From: Kitasatospora albolonga
Lineage (GTDB): Bacteria; Actinomycetota; Actinomycetes; Streptomycetales; Streptomycetaceae
Direction of reading: 5' to 3'
Assembly (NCBI GenBank): GCA_002082585.1
Contig: CP020563.1
Coordinates: 5,946,001-6,010,000 of the forward strand
DNA: 64,000 nt
Part shown: positions 16,797-28,673 of the stretch, piece after piece
How positions within the stretch are numbered: the first letter of the stretch is position 1
Layout: every line of letters begins with the position of its first letter
Notes under the pieces: model-generated
Told to the model about the DNA's origin: nothing
The model's database searches: none
What the model saw: the letters and a program-made list of their open reading frames with translations, nothing else
Position numbers and translations under genes: made by a program

Positions 16797-16802
16797 TAGG
16801 AT
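16797..16802 (+). promoter_or_regulatory. -10 box TAGGAT placed for a leaderless transcript
   Basis: TAGGAT ends six bases before the ATG at 16809 and the spacer CGCCCC contains no ribosome-binding sequence. This fits a leaderless mRNA for the SDR gene. Confidence 0.5.
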
Positions 16803-16808
16803 CGCCCC

Positions 16809-17498
16809 ATGCCTACCCACCTCATCACCGGCGCCGGTTCCGGCATCGGGGCCGCTGTCGCCCGCCGCCTCCTGGAGCGCGGTGACGACCTCGTCCTGCT
16901 CGCCCGTGACGCCGGTCGCGCCAAGGAGTTCGCCGACCGCTACCCGGGCGCGCGGACCCTCGTCGGCGACCTCGGCAACCCCGACCGGCTCTCCTGGGCG
17001 TTCGGCCAGCAGCCCATGCCCGAGCGGATCGACACCCTCCTGCACATCGCGGGCGTCGTCGAGCTCGGTACGGTCGGCGAGCTCACCCCCAAGTCCTGGC
17101 ACTTCCAGCTCAACGCCAACCTGATCGCCCCCGCCGAGATCACCCGCCTCCTCATCCCGCAGCTCCGCGCCGCCCAGGGCCACGTCCTGTTCGTGAACTC
17201 CGGCGCCGGGCTCAACGCCCACGCCGGGTGGAGCGCGTACGCCGCGAGCAAGCACGGCCTCAAGGCGCTCGCCGACTCGCTGCGCCACGAGGAGCACGGC
17301 AACGGGGTGCGCGTCACCTCCGTCTACCCCGGGCGCACCGCCAGCCCCATGCAGGCCAAGGTGCACCAGCAGGAGGGCAAGGAGTACGACGCGGAGCGCT
17401 GGATCGACCCCGAGTCGGTGGCCACCACGATCCTGATGGCGATCGATCTGCCGCGCGACGCCGAGGTCAACGACCTGACGGTCCGCCCCGGCCGCTGA
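16809..17498 (+). CDS. Short-chain dehydrogenase/reductase (SDR)
   Basis: 229 residues. Cofactor motif TGAGSGIG at residues 7-14, structural LLHIAGV (the usual NAG becomes IAG), active-site Ser in FVNSGAGLNA and YAASK with the catalytic Tyr and Lys. The segment following the first strand has LARDAGRAKEF, where the arginine suggests NADPH preference. The substrate is unknown. The ending VNDLTVRPGR is common in actinomycete SDRs. The gene is followed 45 bp later by the MetE-like gene. Confidence 0.9.
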   Translation: MPTHLITGAGSGIGAAVARRLLERGDDLVLLARDAGRAKEFADRYPGARTLVGDLGNPDRLSWAFGQQPMPERIDTLLHIAGVVELGTVGELTPKSWHFQLNANLIAPAEITRLLIPQLRAAQGHVLFVNSGAGLNAHAGWSAYAASKHGLKALADSLRHEEHGNGVRVTSVYPGRTASPMQAKVHQQEGKEYDAERWIDPESVATTILMAIDLPRDAEVNDLTVRPGR

Positions 17499-17531
17499 AG
17501 CCCCCTCGCGCCGGTGTCCCGCCCGGGACCG

Positions 17532-17537
17532 TAGGCT
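17532..17537 (+). promoter_or_regulatory. -10 box TAGGCT placed for a leaderless transcript
   Basis: TAGGCT ends six bases before the GTG at 17544, with the pyrimidine-rich spacer TCCCGC and no ribosome site, as for the two genes just upstream. Confidence 0.45.
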
Positions 17538-17543
17538 TCCCGC

Positions 17544-20872
<3,329 letters not shown>

Positions 20873-21227
20873 CGCTCCCGGCCCCGCGCCACACCCGGAC
20901 ATCCGCTGTTCGCCGTATCGAGACGACTTCGAGACGATGCCCCGGCGTGGCGCGGCTCCGGTGGGGAAGAAACGGGGCAGAGAGGCCGAGAAAGGTCGGC
21001 CGGACCCCGAACGGCCCCACCGATTCACCCGTTCGGCGCATAGCAGATGGTGACGGGTCGTCGGTTCGCCTTCGGCAAGAGCTGTAGAGCGCTGCCCCTG
21101 GAAGCCCTTCGCGGCCTACTGTTGAGGGGTAGCGCCTGCCGTGCACCGGCCGCCCGCCCGGGGCGGTGCGGGCCAGGGAGCGGGGGCCACCGAGGGCTTC
21201 GGCACCGCCGGCTGTGAGAGGGACGGA
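20873..21227 (+). other. Intergenic stretch between ligA and the rmdB-like gene
   Basis: 355 bp with no convincing gene. A 6-bp hairpin (20984-20989 / 20996-21001) lies within it but has no T-tail. The half nearest the next gene must hold its promoter; a TACTGT box occurs near 21117. Nothing else is recognised. Confidence 0.5.
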
Positions 21228-23387
21228 ATGAAACCGACCGAGAGCGCCGCCCCGGTGTCGCGGCTGCAAGGTTTCGTCGGACTCACCTCCCCCGTGGGCG
21301 CCGCCGCCATAGGGATCGCCGCGTTACTGCTGGGGGTCGGCTTCTACCGGACGGTGCGGGACGGCCACGCCCTCTTCCCGGACGGTGCCGTCGGCTGGTC
21401 GCTCGCCGTGCTCACCGGAATCATCGTCGGCCATCTGGTCGCGCTCGGCCGCGACCGCTGGTGGGGCGGCACCGGCTCCGGCGCCGCCCTCACCCTCGCC
21501 GTACTGCTGCTCTACGGCTGGCTGCCCGCCGGACTGGTCAGCCTGGTCGTCGTGGTGCTCGTCGGGAGCGCCCGCAGACACCGCTGGTGGCAGGGGCTCC
21601 TGCACGGTGCGGTGGACATCCTCGGCATCGCGGCGGCGGCGCTCGTGCTGGCGGCCTTCGGTGTGGTGCCGACCGTGGAGCGGCCCTGGCTGCCACTCGA
21701 CTGGGGCATCGCCGCCGTACCGGAACTGCTCCTGACGGCGTCCACGTACCTGCTCGTCACCCGGGTCCTGCTGTGGTACGCGAGAGCGCCCCAGAACGGC
21801 GGGCTGCCCACCATCGCCCGTACCGCCCTGCTCCGTCAGGGGCTCGTCGCCGTCGCCCTGCTCGGGCTCGCCCCGCTGATCTGCGTCGTCGCGATGTCCA
21901 TGCCCGTCGTGCTGCCGCTCTTCGCGGTGCCGCTGATCGCCCTGGACTCCACGCTCTGGATCGCCCGCGCCCGCGCCGAGGAGCAGCTCCGCGACCCGCT
22001 GACCGGACTGCCCAACCGCCAGTGGCTGCTGGAGCGGACCTGGTCGGCGCTGGAGGACGCCGAGAGCGTGGGGACCAGGTCGGGTCTCGTCCTGATCGAC
22101 CTGGACCGCTTCCGCGCCGTCAACGACACGCTCGGCCACCTCGCCGGTGACCGGCTGCTGCTCCAGATAGCGGAACGCCTGCGCCTCGCCCTGCCGCCCG
22201 GCGCGGAGGCGGCCCGGCTCGGCGGTGACGAGTTCGCCGTACTGCTGCCGCAGGCCGACTCGACCACCAGCGCCCAGCGGGTGGCCCGTCACCTGGTCGC
22301 CGAGCTGTCCTCGCCGCTCGACCTGGACGGGCTGATCCTCGTGCTGGAGGCCAGCGCCGGGGTGGCGGTCTACCCGGACCACGCGCTGGACGCCGAGGGG
22401 CTGCTGCGCCGCGCGGACGTCGCGATGTACCAGGCCAAGCGCGACCGTACGGGCGTGGAGGTCTACGAGTCGAAGCGGGACAGCAACACCCCCGACCGGC
22501 TGGGACTGCTGGGCGATCTGCGCCGGGCGCTGGACGCGGGCGACGTCGAGCTGCACTACCAGCCCAAGGTCCGCTTCGACGGGCAGGTCGCCGGTCTGGA
22601 GGCACTGGTGCGCTGGGTGCACCCGGAGCGCGGCCGGGTCCCCCCGGACGAGTTCATCGCCATCGCGGAGTCCTCCGGCCTGATGCCGCACCTCACGGAG
22701 TACGTGCTGGAGACCGCGCTCGCCCAGGTCGCCCGGTGGCGGGCGCAGGGCCTGTTCGTGCCGGTCGCGGTCAACGTGTCCCCGCGCGACGTCCACACCC
22801 CCGGCTTCGCGGGCGGGGTCGCCGCCCGGCTCGCCCGGCACGGCGTCCCGGCCTCGGCGCTCCAGCTGGAGATCACCGAGCATGTGCTGCTGGAGGACCC
22901 GCAGCGGGCCGCCGACACCCTCGCCGGGCTGACGGCGCACGGCGTGAAGATGTCCCTGGACGACTTCGGTACGGGGTACTCCTCCCTCGTCCATCTGCGC
23001 AGGCTGCCCGTGAGCGAGCTGAAGATCGACCGCTCCTTCGTGGCCCGCCTCGCCCTGGACCACGAGGACGGCGAGATCGTCCGCTGCACGATCGACCTGG
23101 CCCACTCGCTCGGCCTGGTCGTCGTCGCGGAGGGCGTCGAGGACGACGAGACCTGGGAGCGGCTGCGGGACCTGCGGTGCGACGCGGTGCAGGGCTGGCT
23201 GGTGGCGGCGGCGATGCCGCCCCAGGAGACGACGGCCTGGCTCCGGGCGCGCGACGAGCACGGCTGGCGCCGCCCCGCCGAACTGGAGGCCCAGGCGGCA
23301 GCGGCAGCGGCGAACGGCAAGCCGGACCCGGAACAGCACCCGCACCCGGCCCAGGGCCGCACGGTCTCGGGCCCGGCGACGGCCTGA
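21228..23387 (+). CDS. rmdB: Membrane GGDEF-EAL cyclic-di-GMP enzyme, RmdB-like
   Basis: 719 residues from an ATG after GAGAGGGA. Residues about 20-250 form six to eight membrane spans. The GGDEF domain has an intact GGDEF at 332-336 but no RxxD inhibitory site before it (PPGAEAARL). The EAL domain has intact E458-A459-L460, LQLEITEHVLL, DDFGTGYSS at about 578 and VVAEGVE, so phosphodiesterase activity is expected. In S. coelicolor the gene next to ligA and gatC is, from memory, RmdB (SCO5495), a c-di-GMP phosphodiesterase affecting development. Codon 33 is TTA, so translation should depend on the bldA tRNA. Confidence 0.93.
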   Translation: MKPTESAAPVSRLQGFVGLTSPVGAAAIGIAALLLGVGFYRTVRDGHALFPDGAVGWSLAVLTGIIVGHLVALGRDRWWGGTGSGAALTLAVLLLYGWLPAGLVSLVVVVLVGSARRHRWWQGLLHGAVDILGIAAAALVLAAFGVVPTVERPWLPLDWGIAAVPELLLTASTYLLVTRVLLWYARAPQNGGLPTIARTALLRQGLVAVALLGLAPLICVVAMSMPVVLPLFAVPLIALDSTLWIARARAEEQLRDPLTGLPNRQWLLERTWSALEDAESVGTRSGLVLIDLDRFRAVNDTLGHLAGDRLLLQIAERLRLALPPGAEAARLGGDEFAVLLPQADSTTSAQRVARHLVAELSSPLDLDGLILVLEASAGVAVYPDHALDAEGLLRRADVAMYQAKRDRTGVEVYESKRDSNTPDRLGLLGDLRRALDAGDVELHYQPKVRFDGQVAGLEALVRWVHPERGRVPPDEFIAIAESSGLMPHLTEYVLETALAQVARWRAQGLFVPVAVNVSPRDVHTPGFAGGVAARLARHGVPASALQLEITEHVLLEDPQRAADTLAGLTAHGVKMSLDDFGTGYSSLVHLRRLPVSELKIDRSFVARLALDHEDGEIVRCTIDLAHSLGLVVVAEGVEDDETWERLRDLRCDAVQGWLVAAAMPPQETTAWLRARDEHGWRRPAELEAQAAAAAANGKPDPEQHPHPAQGRTVSGPATA
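21324..21326 (+). promoter_or_regulatory. TTA codon near the start of the rmdB-like gene
   Basis: In-frame leucine codon 33 (IAALLLG). In streptomycetes TTA is read only by the developmentally regulated bldA tRNA, which ties expression of this c-di-GMP enzyme to the developmental programme. Confidence 0.85.
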
Positions 23388-23456
23388 GGCGCGGCGGCGG
23401 TCCGGGCAAAAAGGGTGGGCCGATCGGGGTGGGGTACCCGGCCGCAGGGGACCCCA

Positions 23457-23462
23457 TAGGAT
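23457..23462 (+). promoter_or_regulatory. Candidate -10 box for the gatC operon
   Basis: TAGGAT about 40 bp before gatC, leaving room for a short leader with GAGGA before the ATG. No good -35 box was identified. Confidence 0.4.
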
Positions 23463-23501
23463 TGGGGCCAAAACCACACACCAACCCCTGAGGATCGCTG
23501 C

Positions 23502-23798
23502 ATGCCTGGCATCACGCGCGAGGAGGTCGCCCACCTCGCCCGGCTGGCGCGTCTGGAGCTGAAGGGCGAAGAGCTCGATCACTTCGCCGGTCAGCTCGAC
23601 GACATCATCGGCGCGGTCGCCCGCGTCTCCGAGGTCGCCGACCAAGACGTACCGCCGACCTCCCACCCGCTGCCGCTGACCAACGTCATGCGCGCGGACG
23701 AGGTCCGTCCGTCGCTCACCCCCGAGCAGGCGCTCTCCGGCGCCCCGGCCCAGGAGCAGCAGCGTTTCAAGGTGCCGCAGATCCTGGGGGAGGACTAA
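23502..23798 (+). CDS. gatC: Asp/Glu-tRNA amidotransferase subunit C
   Basis: 98 residues, full length for GatC. It starts [25 protein letters not shown], the family signature, and has the middle [29 protein letters not shown] belt that wraps around GatA and GatB. GAGGA precedes the ATG. The GatCAB complex converts Glu-tRNA(Gln) and Asp-tRNA(Asn) to the correct amidated forms. gatA starts five bases after this stop. Confidence 0.96.
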   Translation: MPGITREEVAHLARLARLELKGEELDHFAGQLDDIIGAVARVSEVADQDVPPTSHPLPLTNVMRADEVRPSLTPEQALSGAPAQEQQRFKVPQILGED

Positions 23799-23803
23799 CC
23801 GCC

Positions 23804-25297
23804 ATGACGGACATCATCAAGCTCACCGCGGCCGAGATCGCCGCGAAGATCGCCTCCGGCGAACTCACCGCCGTCGAGGTCACCGAGGCGCACCTCGCCC
23901 GGATCGAGGCCGTCGACGAGAAGGTCCACGCCTTCCTGCACGTCGACCGCGAGGGCGCGCTCGCCCAGGCCCGTGCCGTGGACGCCAAGCGCGAGGCGGG
24001 CGAGAAGCTCGGCCCGCTGGCCGGTGTCCCGCTCGCGCTGAAGGACATCTTCACCACCAAGGACATGCCGACCACCGTCGGTTCCAAGATCCTCGAGGGC
24101 TGGGTCCCGCCGTACGACGCCACGCTGACGCAGAAGCTGCGCGCCGCCGACGTCGTCATCCTCGGCAAGACCAACATGGACGAGTTCGCCATGGGGTCCT
24201 CCACCGAGAACAGCGCCTACGGCCCCACCGGCAACCCCTGGGACCTCACCCGTATCCCCGGCGGCTCCGGCGGCGGCTCCTCCGCCGCCCTCGCCTCCTA
24301 CGAGGCCCCGCTCGCCATCGGCACGGACACCGGCGGCTCGATCCGCCAGCCCGCCGCCGTCACCGGCACGGTCGGCGTCAAGCCCACCTACGGCGGCGTC
24401 TCCCGCTACGGCATGGTCGCCTTCTCGTCCTCCCTCGACCAGGGCGGGCCCTGCGCCCGTACGGTCCTGGACGCGGCGCTGCTCCACGAGGCCATCGCCG
24501 GGCACGACCCGCTGGACTCCACCTCCATCGACGCCCCGGTCCCACCGGTCGTCGAGGCCGCCCGCAACGGCTCCGTCCAGGGCATGCGCGTCGGTGTCGT
24601 CAAGCAGTTCCGCGGCGAGGGCTACCAGGCGGGCGTCCTCCAGCGGTTCGACGAGTCGGTCGAGCTGCTGAAGTCGCTCGGCGCCGACATCGTGGAGCTG
24701 GACTGCCCGTCCTTCGACCTGGCGCTCTCCGCGTACTACCTGATCGCGCCCTCCGAGTGCTCCTCCAACCTGGCCCGCTTCGACGCCATGCGCTACGGCC
24801 TGCGGGTCGGCGACGACGGCACGAAGTCGGCAGAGGAGGTCACCGCGCTCACCCGCGAGGCGGGCTTCGGCGACGAGGTCAAGCGCCGCATCATCCTGGG
24901 CACGTACGCGCTGAGCTCCGGCTACTACGACGCGTACTACGGCTCCGCCCAGAAGGTCCGCACCCTCATCACCCAGGACTTCGAGAAGGCATTCGAGCAG
25001 GTCGACGTGATCGTCTCCCCGACGACCCCGACCACCGCCTTCCCGATCGGCGAGCGCGCCGACGACCCGATGGCGATGTACCTCGCGGACCTGTGCACCA
25101 TTCCCACCAACCTGGCCGGCAACTCCGCCATGTCGCTTCCCTGCGGCCTGGCCCCGGAGGACGGCCTGCCGGTCGGACTGCAGATCATCGCCCCCGCCAT
25201 GAAGGACGACCGGCTCTACAAGGTCGGCGCGGCCGTCGAGGCCGCCTTCGTGGAAAAGTGGGGGCACCCGCTGCTTGAGGAGGCTCCGTCGCTGTGA
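23804..25297 (+). CDS. gatA: Asp/Glu-tRNA amidotransferase subunit A
   Basis: 497 residues. Amidase-signature protein: catalytic lysine in [11 protein letters not shown] (about residue 78), then [20 protein letters not shown], and the serine pair in [10 protein letters not shown] and [13 protein letters not shown]. It hydrolyses glutamine and channels ammonia to GatB. The C-terminus is normal length. The next small gene starts at the GTG that overlaps this stop (GTGA), so it is translationally coupled. Confidence 0.97.
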   Translation: MTDIIKLTAAEIAAKIASGELTAVEVTEAHLARIEAVDEKVHAFLHVDREGALAQARAVDAKREAGEKLGPLAGVPLALKDIFTTKDMPTTVGSKILEGWVPPYDATLTQKLRAADVVILGKTNMDEFAMGSSTENSAYGPTGNPWDLTRIPGGSGGGSSAALASYEAPLAIGTDTGGSIRQPAAVTGTVGVKPTYGGVSRYGMVAFSSSLDQGGPCARTVLDAALLHEAIAGHDPLDSTSIDAPVPPVVEAARNGSVQGMRVGVVKQFRGEGYQAGVLQRFDESVELLKSLGADIVELDCPSFDLALSAYYLIAPSECSSNLARFDAMRYGLRVGDDGTKSAEEVTALTREAGFGDEVKRRIILGTYALSSGYYDAYYGSAQKVRTLITQDFEKAFEQVDVIVSPTTPTTAFPIGERADDPMAMYLADLCTIPTNLAGNSAMSLPCGLAPEDGLPVGLQIIAPAMKDDRLYKVGAAVEAAFVEKWGHPLLEEAPSL

Positions 25298-25536
25298 CCG
25301 CCATGGCAAAGAAGGCCAGTAACTTCAAGAAGTCCAAGACCGGGCTGTACGTCTCGCTCGGCAGTACCGCGTTCGGCGCGATCAGCATCGCCAAGCAGGC
25401 GAAGCTCGCCCGTCAGGACAACGACGTGCTGCGGCTCGTCGACGCGGCGGTCTCCGCGGCCGCCATCGTCACCGGACTCGCGATCCTCTATCGCGAACTG
25501 AAGCGTCTCGGCGACGACGACGTTCTGCTGGGCTGA
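25294..25536 (+). CDS. Conserved small membrane-type protein between gatA and gatB
   Basis: 80 residues from a GTG that overlaps the gatA stop; an ATG three codons later is an alternative. Residues 1-15 are lysine-rich ([12 protein letters not shown]). A weak hydrophobic stretch [19 protein letters not shown] and a clearer one [22 protein letters not shown] follow, and the end is acidic. The position inside the gat operon, with 16 bp to gatB, is conserved in streptomycetes as far as I recall. It is not part of the known GatCAB complex and no function is known. Confidence 0.8.
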   Translation: MTAMAKKASNFKKSKTGLYVSLGSTAFGAISIAKQAKLARQDNDVLRLVDAAVSAAAIVTGLAILYRELKRLGDDDVLLG

Positions 25537-25552
25537 GAGGGAAAGTTTCACC

Positions 25553-27061
25553 GTGACTGTCACCGACCTGGTGTCGTACGAGGACGCGCTCGCGTCCTAC
25601 GACCCCGTCATGGGCCTCGAAGTCCATGTCGAACTCGGCACAAAGACGAAGATGTTCTGCGGCTGCTCCACGGAGCTGAAGCAGGGCGCCAACTCCCAGA
25701 CCTGTCCGGTCTGTCTCGGACTGCCCGGCGCGCTGCCGGTCGTCAACGAGATCGGCGTGGAGTCGGCCATCAAGATCGGTCTCGCGCTGCACTGCGAGAT
25801 CGCCGAGTGGTGCCGCTTCGCCCGGAAGAACTACTTCTATCCGGACATGCCGAAGAACTTCCAGACCTCCCAGTACGACGAGCCGATCGCCTTCAACGGC
25901 TATCTGGACGTCCAGCTGGAGGACGGCGAGATCTTCCGCGTGGAGATCGAGCGCGCCCACATGGAGGAGGACACCGGCAAGTCGACCCACGTCGGCGGCG
26001 CCACCGGCCGTATCCACGGCGCGTCCCACTCCCTGCTCGACTACAACCGGGCGGGCATCCCGCTCATCGAGATCGTCACCAAGCCGATCGAGGGAGCGGG
26101 CGCGCGTGCCCCCGAGGTCGCCAAGGCGTACGTCGCCGAGCTCCGCGAGCTGATCAAGGCCCTCGGGGTCTCCGAGGCGCGCATGGAGATGGGCCAGATG
26201 CGCTGCGACGTCAACCTGTCGCTGCGCCCCAACGGCACCGAGACGTTCGGTACCCGCTCCGAGACGAAGAACGTGAACTCGCTGCGTTCCGTCGAGCGGG
26301 CCGCGCGCTTCGAGATCCAGCGCCACGCGGCGGTGCTGTCCTCGGGCGGCACGATTGTGCAGGAGACCCGGCACTTCCACGAGGAGGACGGCTCCACCAC
26401 GGCCGGCCGCATCAAGGACAACGCCGAGGACTACCGCTACTTCCCCGAGCCGGACCTGGTCCCCGTCGCGCCCGCGCGCGAGTGGGTCGAGGAGCTGCGC
26501 AAGGGCCTCCCCGAGCTGCCCCGGGTCCGCCGGGCACGGCTCAAGGAGGAGTGGGGCGTCTCCGAGCACGACATGCAGTCCATCCTCAACGCGGGCGCGG
26601 TCGACCTGATCGTCGCCACGACCGAGGCGGGCGCCCCCTCGGACCAGGCCCGCAAGTGGTGGATGGGCGAGCTGGCCCGTAACGCCAACGAGACCGGCCG
26701 CGGCCTGGACGAGCTGCCGATCACCCCGGCGCAGGTCGCCCGGGTGGCCGCGCTCGTCGCGGCGGGCGACCTCAACGACAAGCTGGCCCGCCAGGTCATC
26801 GAGGGCGTCCTCGCGGGCGAGGGCGACCCGGACACCGTCGTCGAGAAGCGCGGCCTGAAGGTCGTCTCGGACGAGGGCGCGCTGTCCACGGCCGTCGACG
26901 AGGCCATCGCGGGCAACGCGGCCATCGCGGACAAGATCCGCGGCGGCAAGGTCGCGGCGGCGGGCGCGCTCGTCGGCGCGGTCATGAAGGCCACCCGGGG
27001 CCAGGCGGACGCGGCGCGCGTGCGCGAGCTGATCCTGGAGAAGCTCGGCGTCGAGGGCTGA
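25553..27061 (+). CDS. gatB: Asp/Glu-tRNA amidotransferase subunit B
   Basis: 502 residues from [24 protein letters not shown] opens the kinase-like cradle; zinc-type cysteines are in MFCGCSTEL and [28 protein letters not shown] and [12 protein letters not shown] are the ATP/tRNA-binding signature. [14 protein letters not shown] follows, and the C-terminal helical/YqeY-like tail ends at [16 protein letters not shown]. It activates the tRNA-bound acid and receives ammonia from GatA. A strong hairpin terminator follows at once. Confidence 0.97.
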   Translation: MTVTDLVSYEDALASYDPVMGLEVHVELGTKTKMFCGCSTELKQGANSQTCPVCLGLPGALPVVNEIGVESAIKIGLALHCEIAEWCRFARKNYFYPDMPKNFQTSQYDEPIAFNGYLDVQLEDGEIFRVEIERAHMEEDTGKSTHVGGATGRIHGASHSLLDYNRAGIPLIEIVTKPIEGAGARAPEVAKAYVAELRELIKALGVSEARMEMGQMRCDVNLSLRPNGTETFGTRSETKNVNSLRSVERAARFEIQRHAAVLSSGGTIVQETRHFHEEDGSTTAGRIKDNAEDYRYFPEPDLVPVAPAREWVEELRKGLPELPRVRRARLKEEWGVSEHDMQSILNAGAVDLIVATTEAGAPSDQARKWWMGELARNANETGRGLDELPITPAQVARVAALVAAGDLNDKLARQVIEGVLAGEGDPDTVVEKRGLKVVSDEGALSTAVDEAIAGNAAIADKIRGGKVAAAGALVGAVMKATRGQADAARVRELILEKLGVEG

Positions 27062-27077
27062 TCACCTGATCGTCCCC

Positions 27078-27130
27078 GAAGGGGCGGTGCACCACCCGTA
27101 CGCACGTACGCGGGGGCGCACCGCCCCTTC
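27078..27130 (+). terminator. Terminator hairpin after gatB
   Basis: Perfect 13-bp stem GAAGGGGCGGTGC (27078-27090) with GCACCGCCCCTTC (27118-27130); the loop contains a second palindrome CGTACGCACGTACG. It ends the gat operon. Confidence 0.85.
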
Positions 27131-27188
27131 AGCCGTGCGGGACCCGCTCGCGCCGGGCAGCCGTCCCGCCGCCCCTTCCCGCCTCTGG

Positions 27189-27285
27189 GAGAGCCCCCGG
27201 AACCACCCCGCCGTCCGAGCAACCCACGAGAGCGCCCGCCCCCGGACCATCCCGCCGTCCGCACGGCCCTGAGACCCCACGAGAG
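27189..27285 (+). repeat. Degenerate direct repeats before the permease gene
   Basis: Segments starting GAGAGC at 27189, 27228 and 27281 share the following CCC and the CCCGCCGTCCG core in the first two. Period is 39-53 bp. Significance unknown. Confidence 0.5.
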
Positions 27286-27289
27286 CCCC

Positions 27290-28549
27290 CTGAACACCGT
27301 CCCCGCCGAGATCGTCTCCCTCGCCCTCCTCCTGGGCGTGCTCGCCTTCGCCGTCGTCCGCCCACGGGGCCTGCCGGAGGCGACCGTCGCGCTGCCCGCC
27401 GCCGGGCTCGTCGTAGGGCTCGGGGCGGTGTCCTGGCCCGAGGCGCGGGAACAGGTGGGGGAGCTGCTGCCCGTCGTCGGGTTCCTCGCCGCGATCCTCG
27501 TGCTGGCCCAGCTCTGCGCGGACGAGGGGCTCTTCCGGGCCGCCGGGGACTGGGTCGCCCGTGCCTGCCGGGGGCAGACCCGGCCGCTGCTCGGCGGGGT
27601 CTTCGGGGTGGCCGCGCTCGTCACCGCCGTGCTCAGCCTGGACGCCACCGTCGTCCTGCTCACCCCGGTCGTCCTCGCCACCGCCGCCCGGGTCGGCGCG
27701 CGGCCGCGCCCGTACGTCTACGCCTGCGCGCACCTCGCCAACTCCGCCTCCCTCCTGCTCCCCGTCTCCAACCTCACCAACCTTCTGGCGTTCACCGCGA
27801 GCGGCCTCTCCTTCACCCGGTTCGCCGCGCTGATGGCGCTGCCGTGGCTGGCCGCGATCGCCGTGGAGTACGTCGTGTTCCGGCGCGCGTTCCGGGACGA
27901 CCTGGCTGCCGGGGCGCACGCGCCGGAGCCCGGGGCGGAGCGCACGCCCGTACCCGTCTTCACGCTCGTCGTGCTGGCGCTGACCCTGGCCGGGTTCGTC
28001 GTCACCTCGTTCGCGGGAGCCGAGCCGCTGTGGGCCGCGCTGGCGGGGGCGGCGGTCCTCGCCGTACGGGCGCTGGCCAGGCGGGAGACCACGCCCGCCG
28101 CCGTCGTCCGCTCGGCCAACCCGCTGTTCTGCCTCTTCGTCCTCGCCCTCGGCGTCGTCGTGAAGGCGGTCGTCGACAACGGCCTCGGGGACGGGATCGC
28201 CGCCCTTCTGCCCGACGGCGACACGCTCCCCGCGCTGCTCGGCGTCGCCGTGGTCGCGGCGCTGCTGGCCAACCTGATCAACAACCTGCCCGCGATCCTC
28301 GCGCTGCTCCCGATCGTCGCGGCGGCCGGGCCGGGACCGCTGCTGGCCGCGCTGATCGGGGTGAACATCGGCCCCAACCTCACCTACGTCGGATCGCTCG
28401 CCACCCTCCTCTGGCGCCGCATCCTGCACGCCCACGGGGACGCGCCCGAACTCGGCCGTTTCACCCGGCTGGGACTCGCGACCGTACCGGCGACGCTCCT
28501 CGCCTCGACCCTGGCGCTGTGGGCGTCGCTGCACCTCATCGGGGTGTAG
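27290..28549 (+). CDS. ArsB/NhaD-like (ion transporter superfamily) permease
   Basis: About 419 residues if it starts at the CTG at 27290, or 403 from the GTG at 27338. The longer start is preferred because it restores the first membrane helix (EIVSLALLLGVLAFAVV), which the GTG start would cut. About ten to twelve spans follow. SLDATVVLLTPVV and NLTNLLAFTASG are the paired helix-hairpin signatures of arsenite/sodium-proton type carriers, repeated in the second half as NLINNLPAILALLPIV and GPNLTYVGSLATLLW. No arsR or arsC lies nearby, so the substrate (arsenite, Na+/H+, or an organic anion) is open. Confidence 0.8.
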   Translation: MNTVPAEIVSLALLLGVLAFAVVRPRGLPEATVALPAAGLVVGLGAVSWPEAREQVGELLPVVGFLAAILVLAQLCADEGLFRAAGDWVARACRGQTRPLLGGVFGVAALVTAVLSLDATVVLLTPVVLATAARVGARPRPYVYACAHLANSASLLLPVSNLTNLLAFTASGLSFTRFAALMALPWLAAIAVEYVVFRRAFRDDLAAGAHAPEPGAERTPVPVFTLVVLALTLAGFVVTSFAGAEPLWAALAGAAVLAVRALARRETTPAAVVRSANPLFCLFVLALGVVVKAVVDNGLGDGIAALLPDGDTLPALLGVAVVAALLANLINNLPAILALLPIVAAAGPGPLLAALIGVNIGPNLTYVGSLATLLWRRILHAHGDAPELGRFTRLGLATVPATLLASTLALWASLHLIGV

Positions 28550-28552
28550 GGC

Positions 28553-28591
28553 GCCTCTTGGACTTCTCGTCCGGCCTCTTGGACGTTCACC
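28553..28591. promoter_or_regulatory. Repeated GCCTCTTGGAC and a PHO-box-like unit before the phospholipase gene
   Basis: GCCTCTTGGAC occurs at 28553-28563 and 28574-28584, a 21-bp period equal to two DNA turns. It is followed directly by GTTCACC (28585-28591), the core of a streptomycete PHO-box unit. Only one good PHO unit is present, so PhoP control is a guess supported mainly by the downstream gene's role. Confidence 0.4.
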
Positions 28592-28673
28592 ACCGGGCCG
28601 TACGCAGTCCTTCCCGACGCCACCTGACCTCACTAGCTTCCCGGCTGTAACCACCGATACCCGGGAGGCTCTT

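Noticed and set aside
27087..27272. A 61-residue frame after gatB
   Set aside because: It covers the terminator hairpin and the degenerate repeats, with no ribosome site and no similarity.
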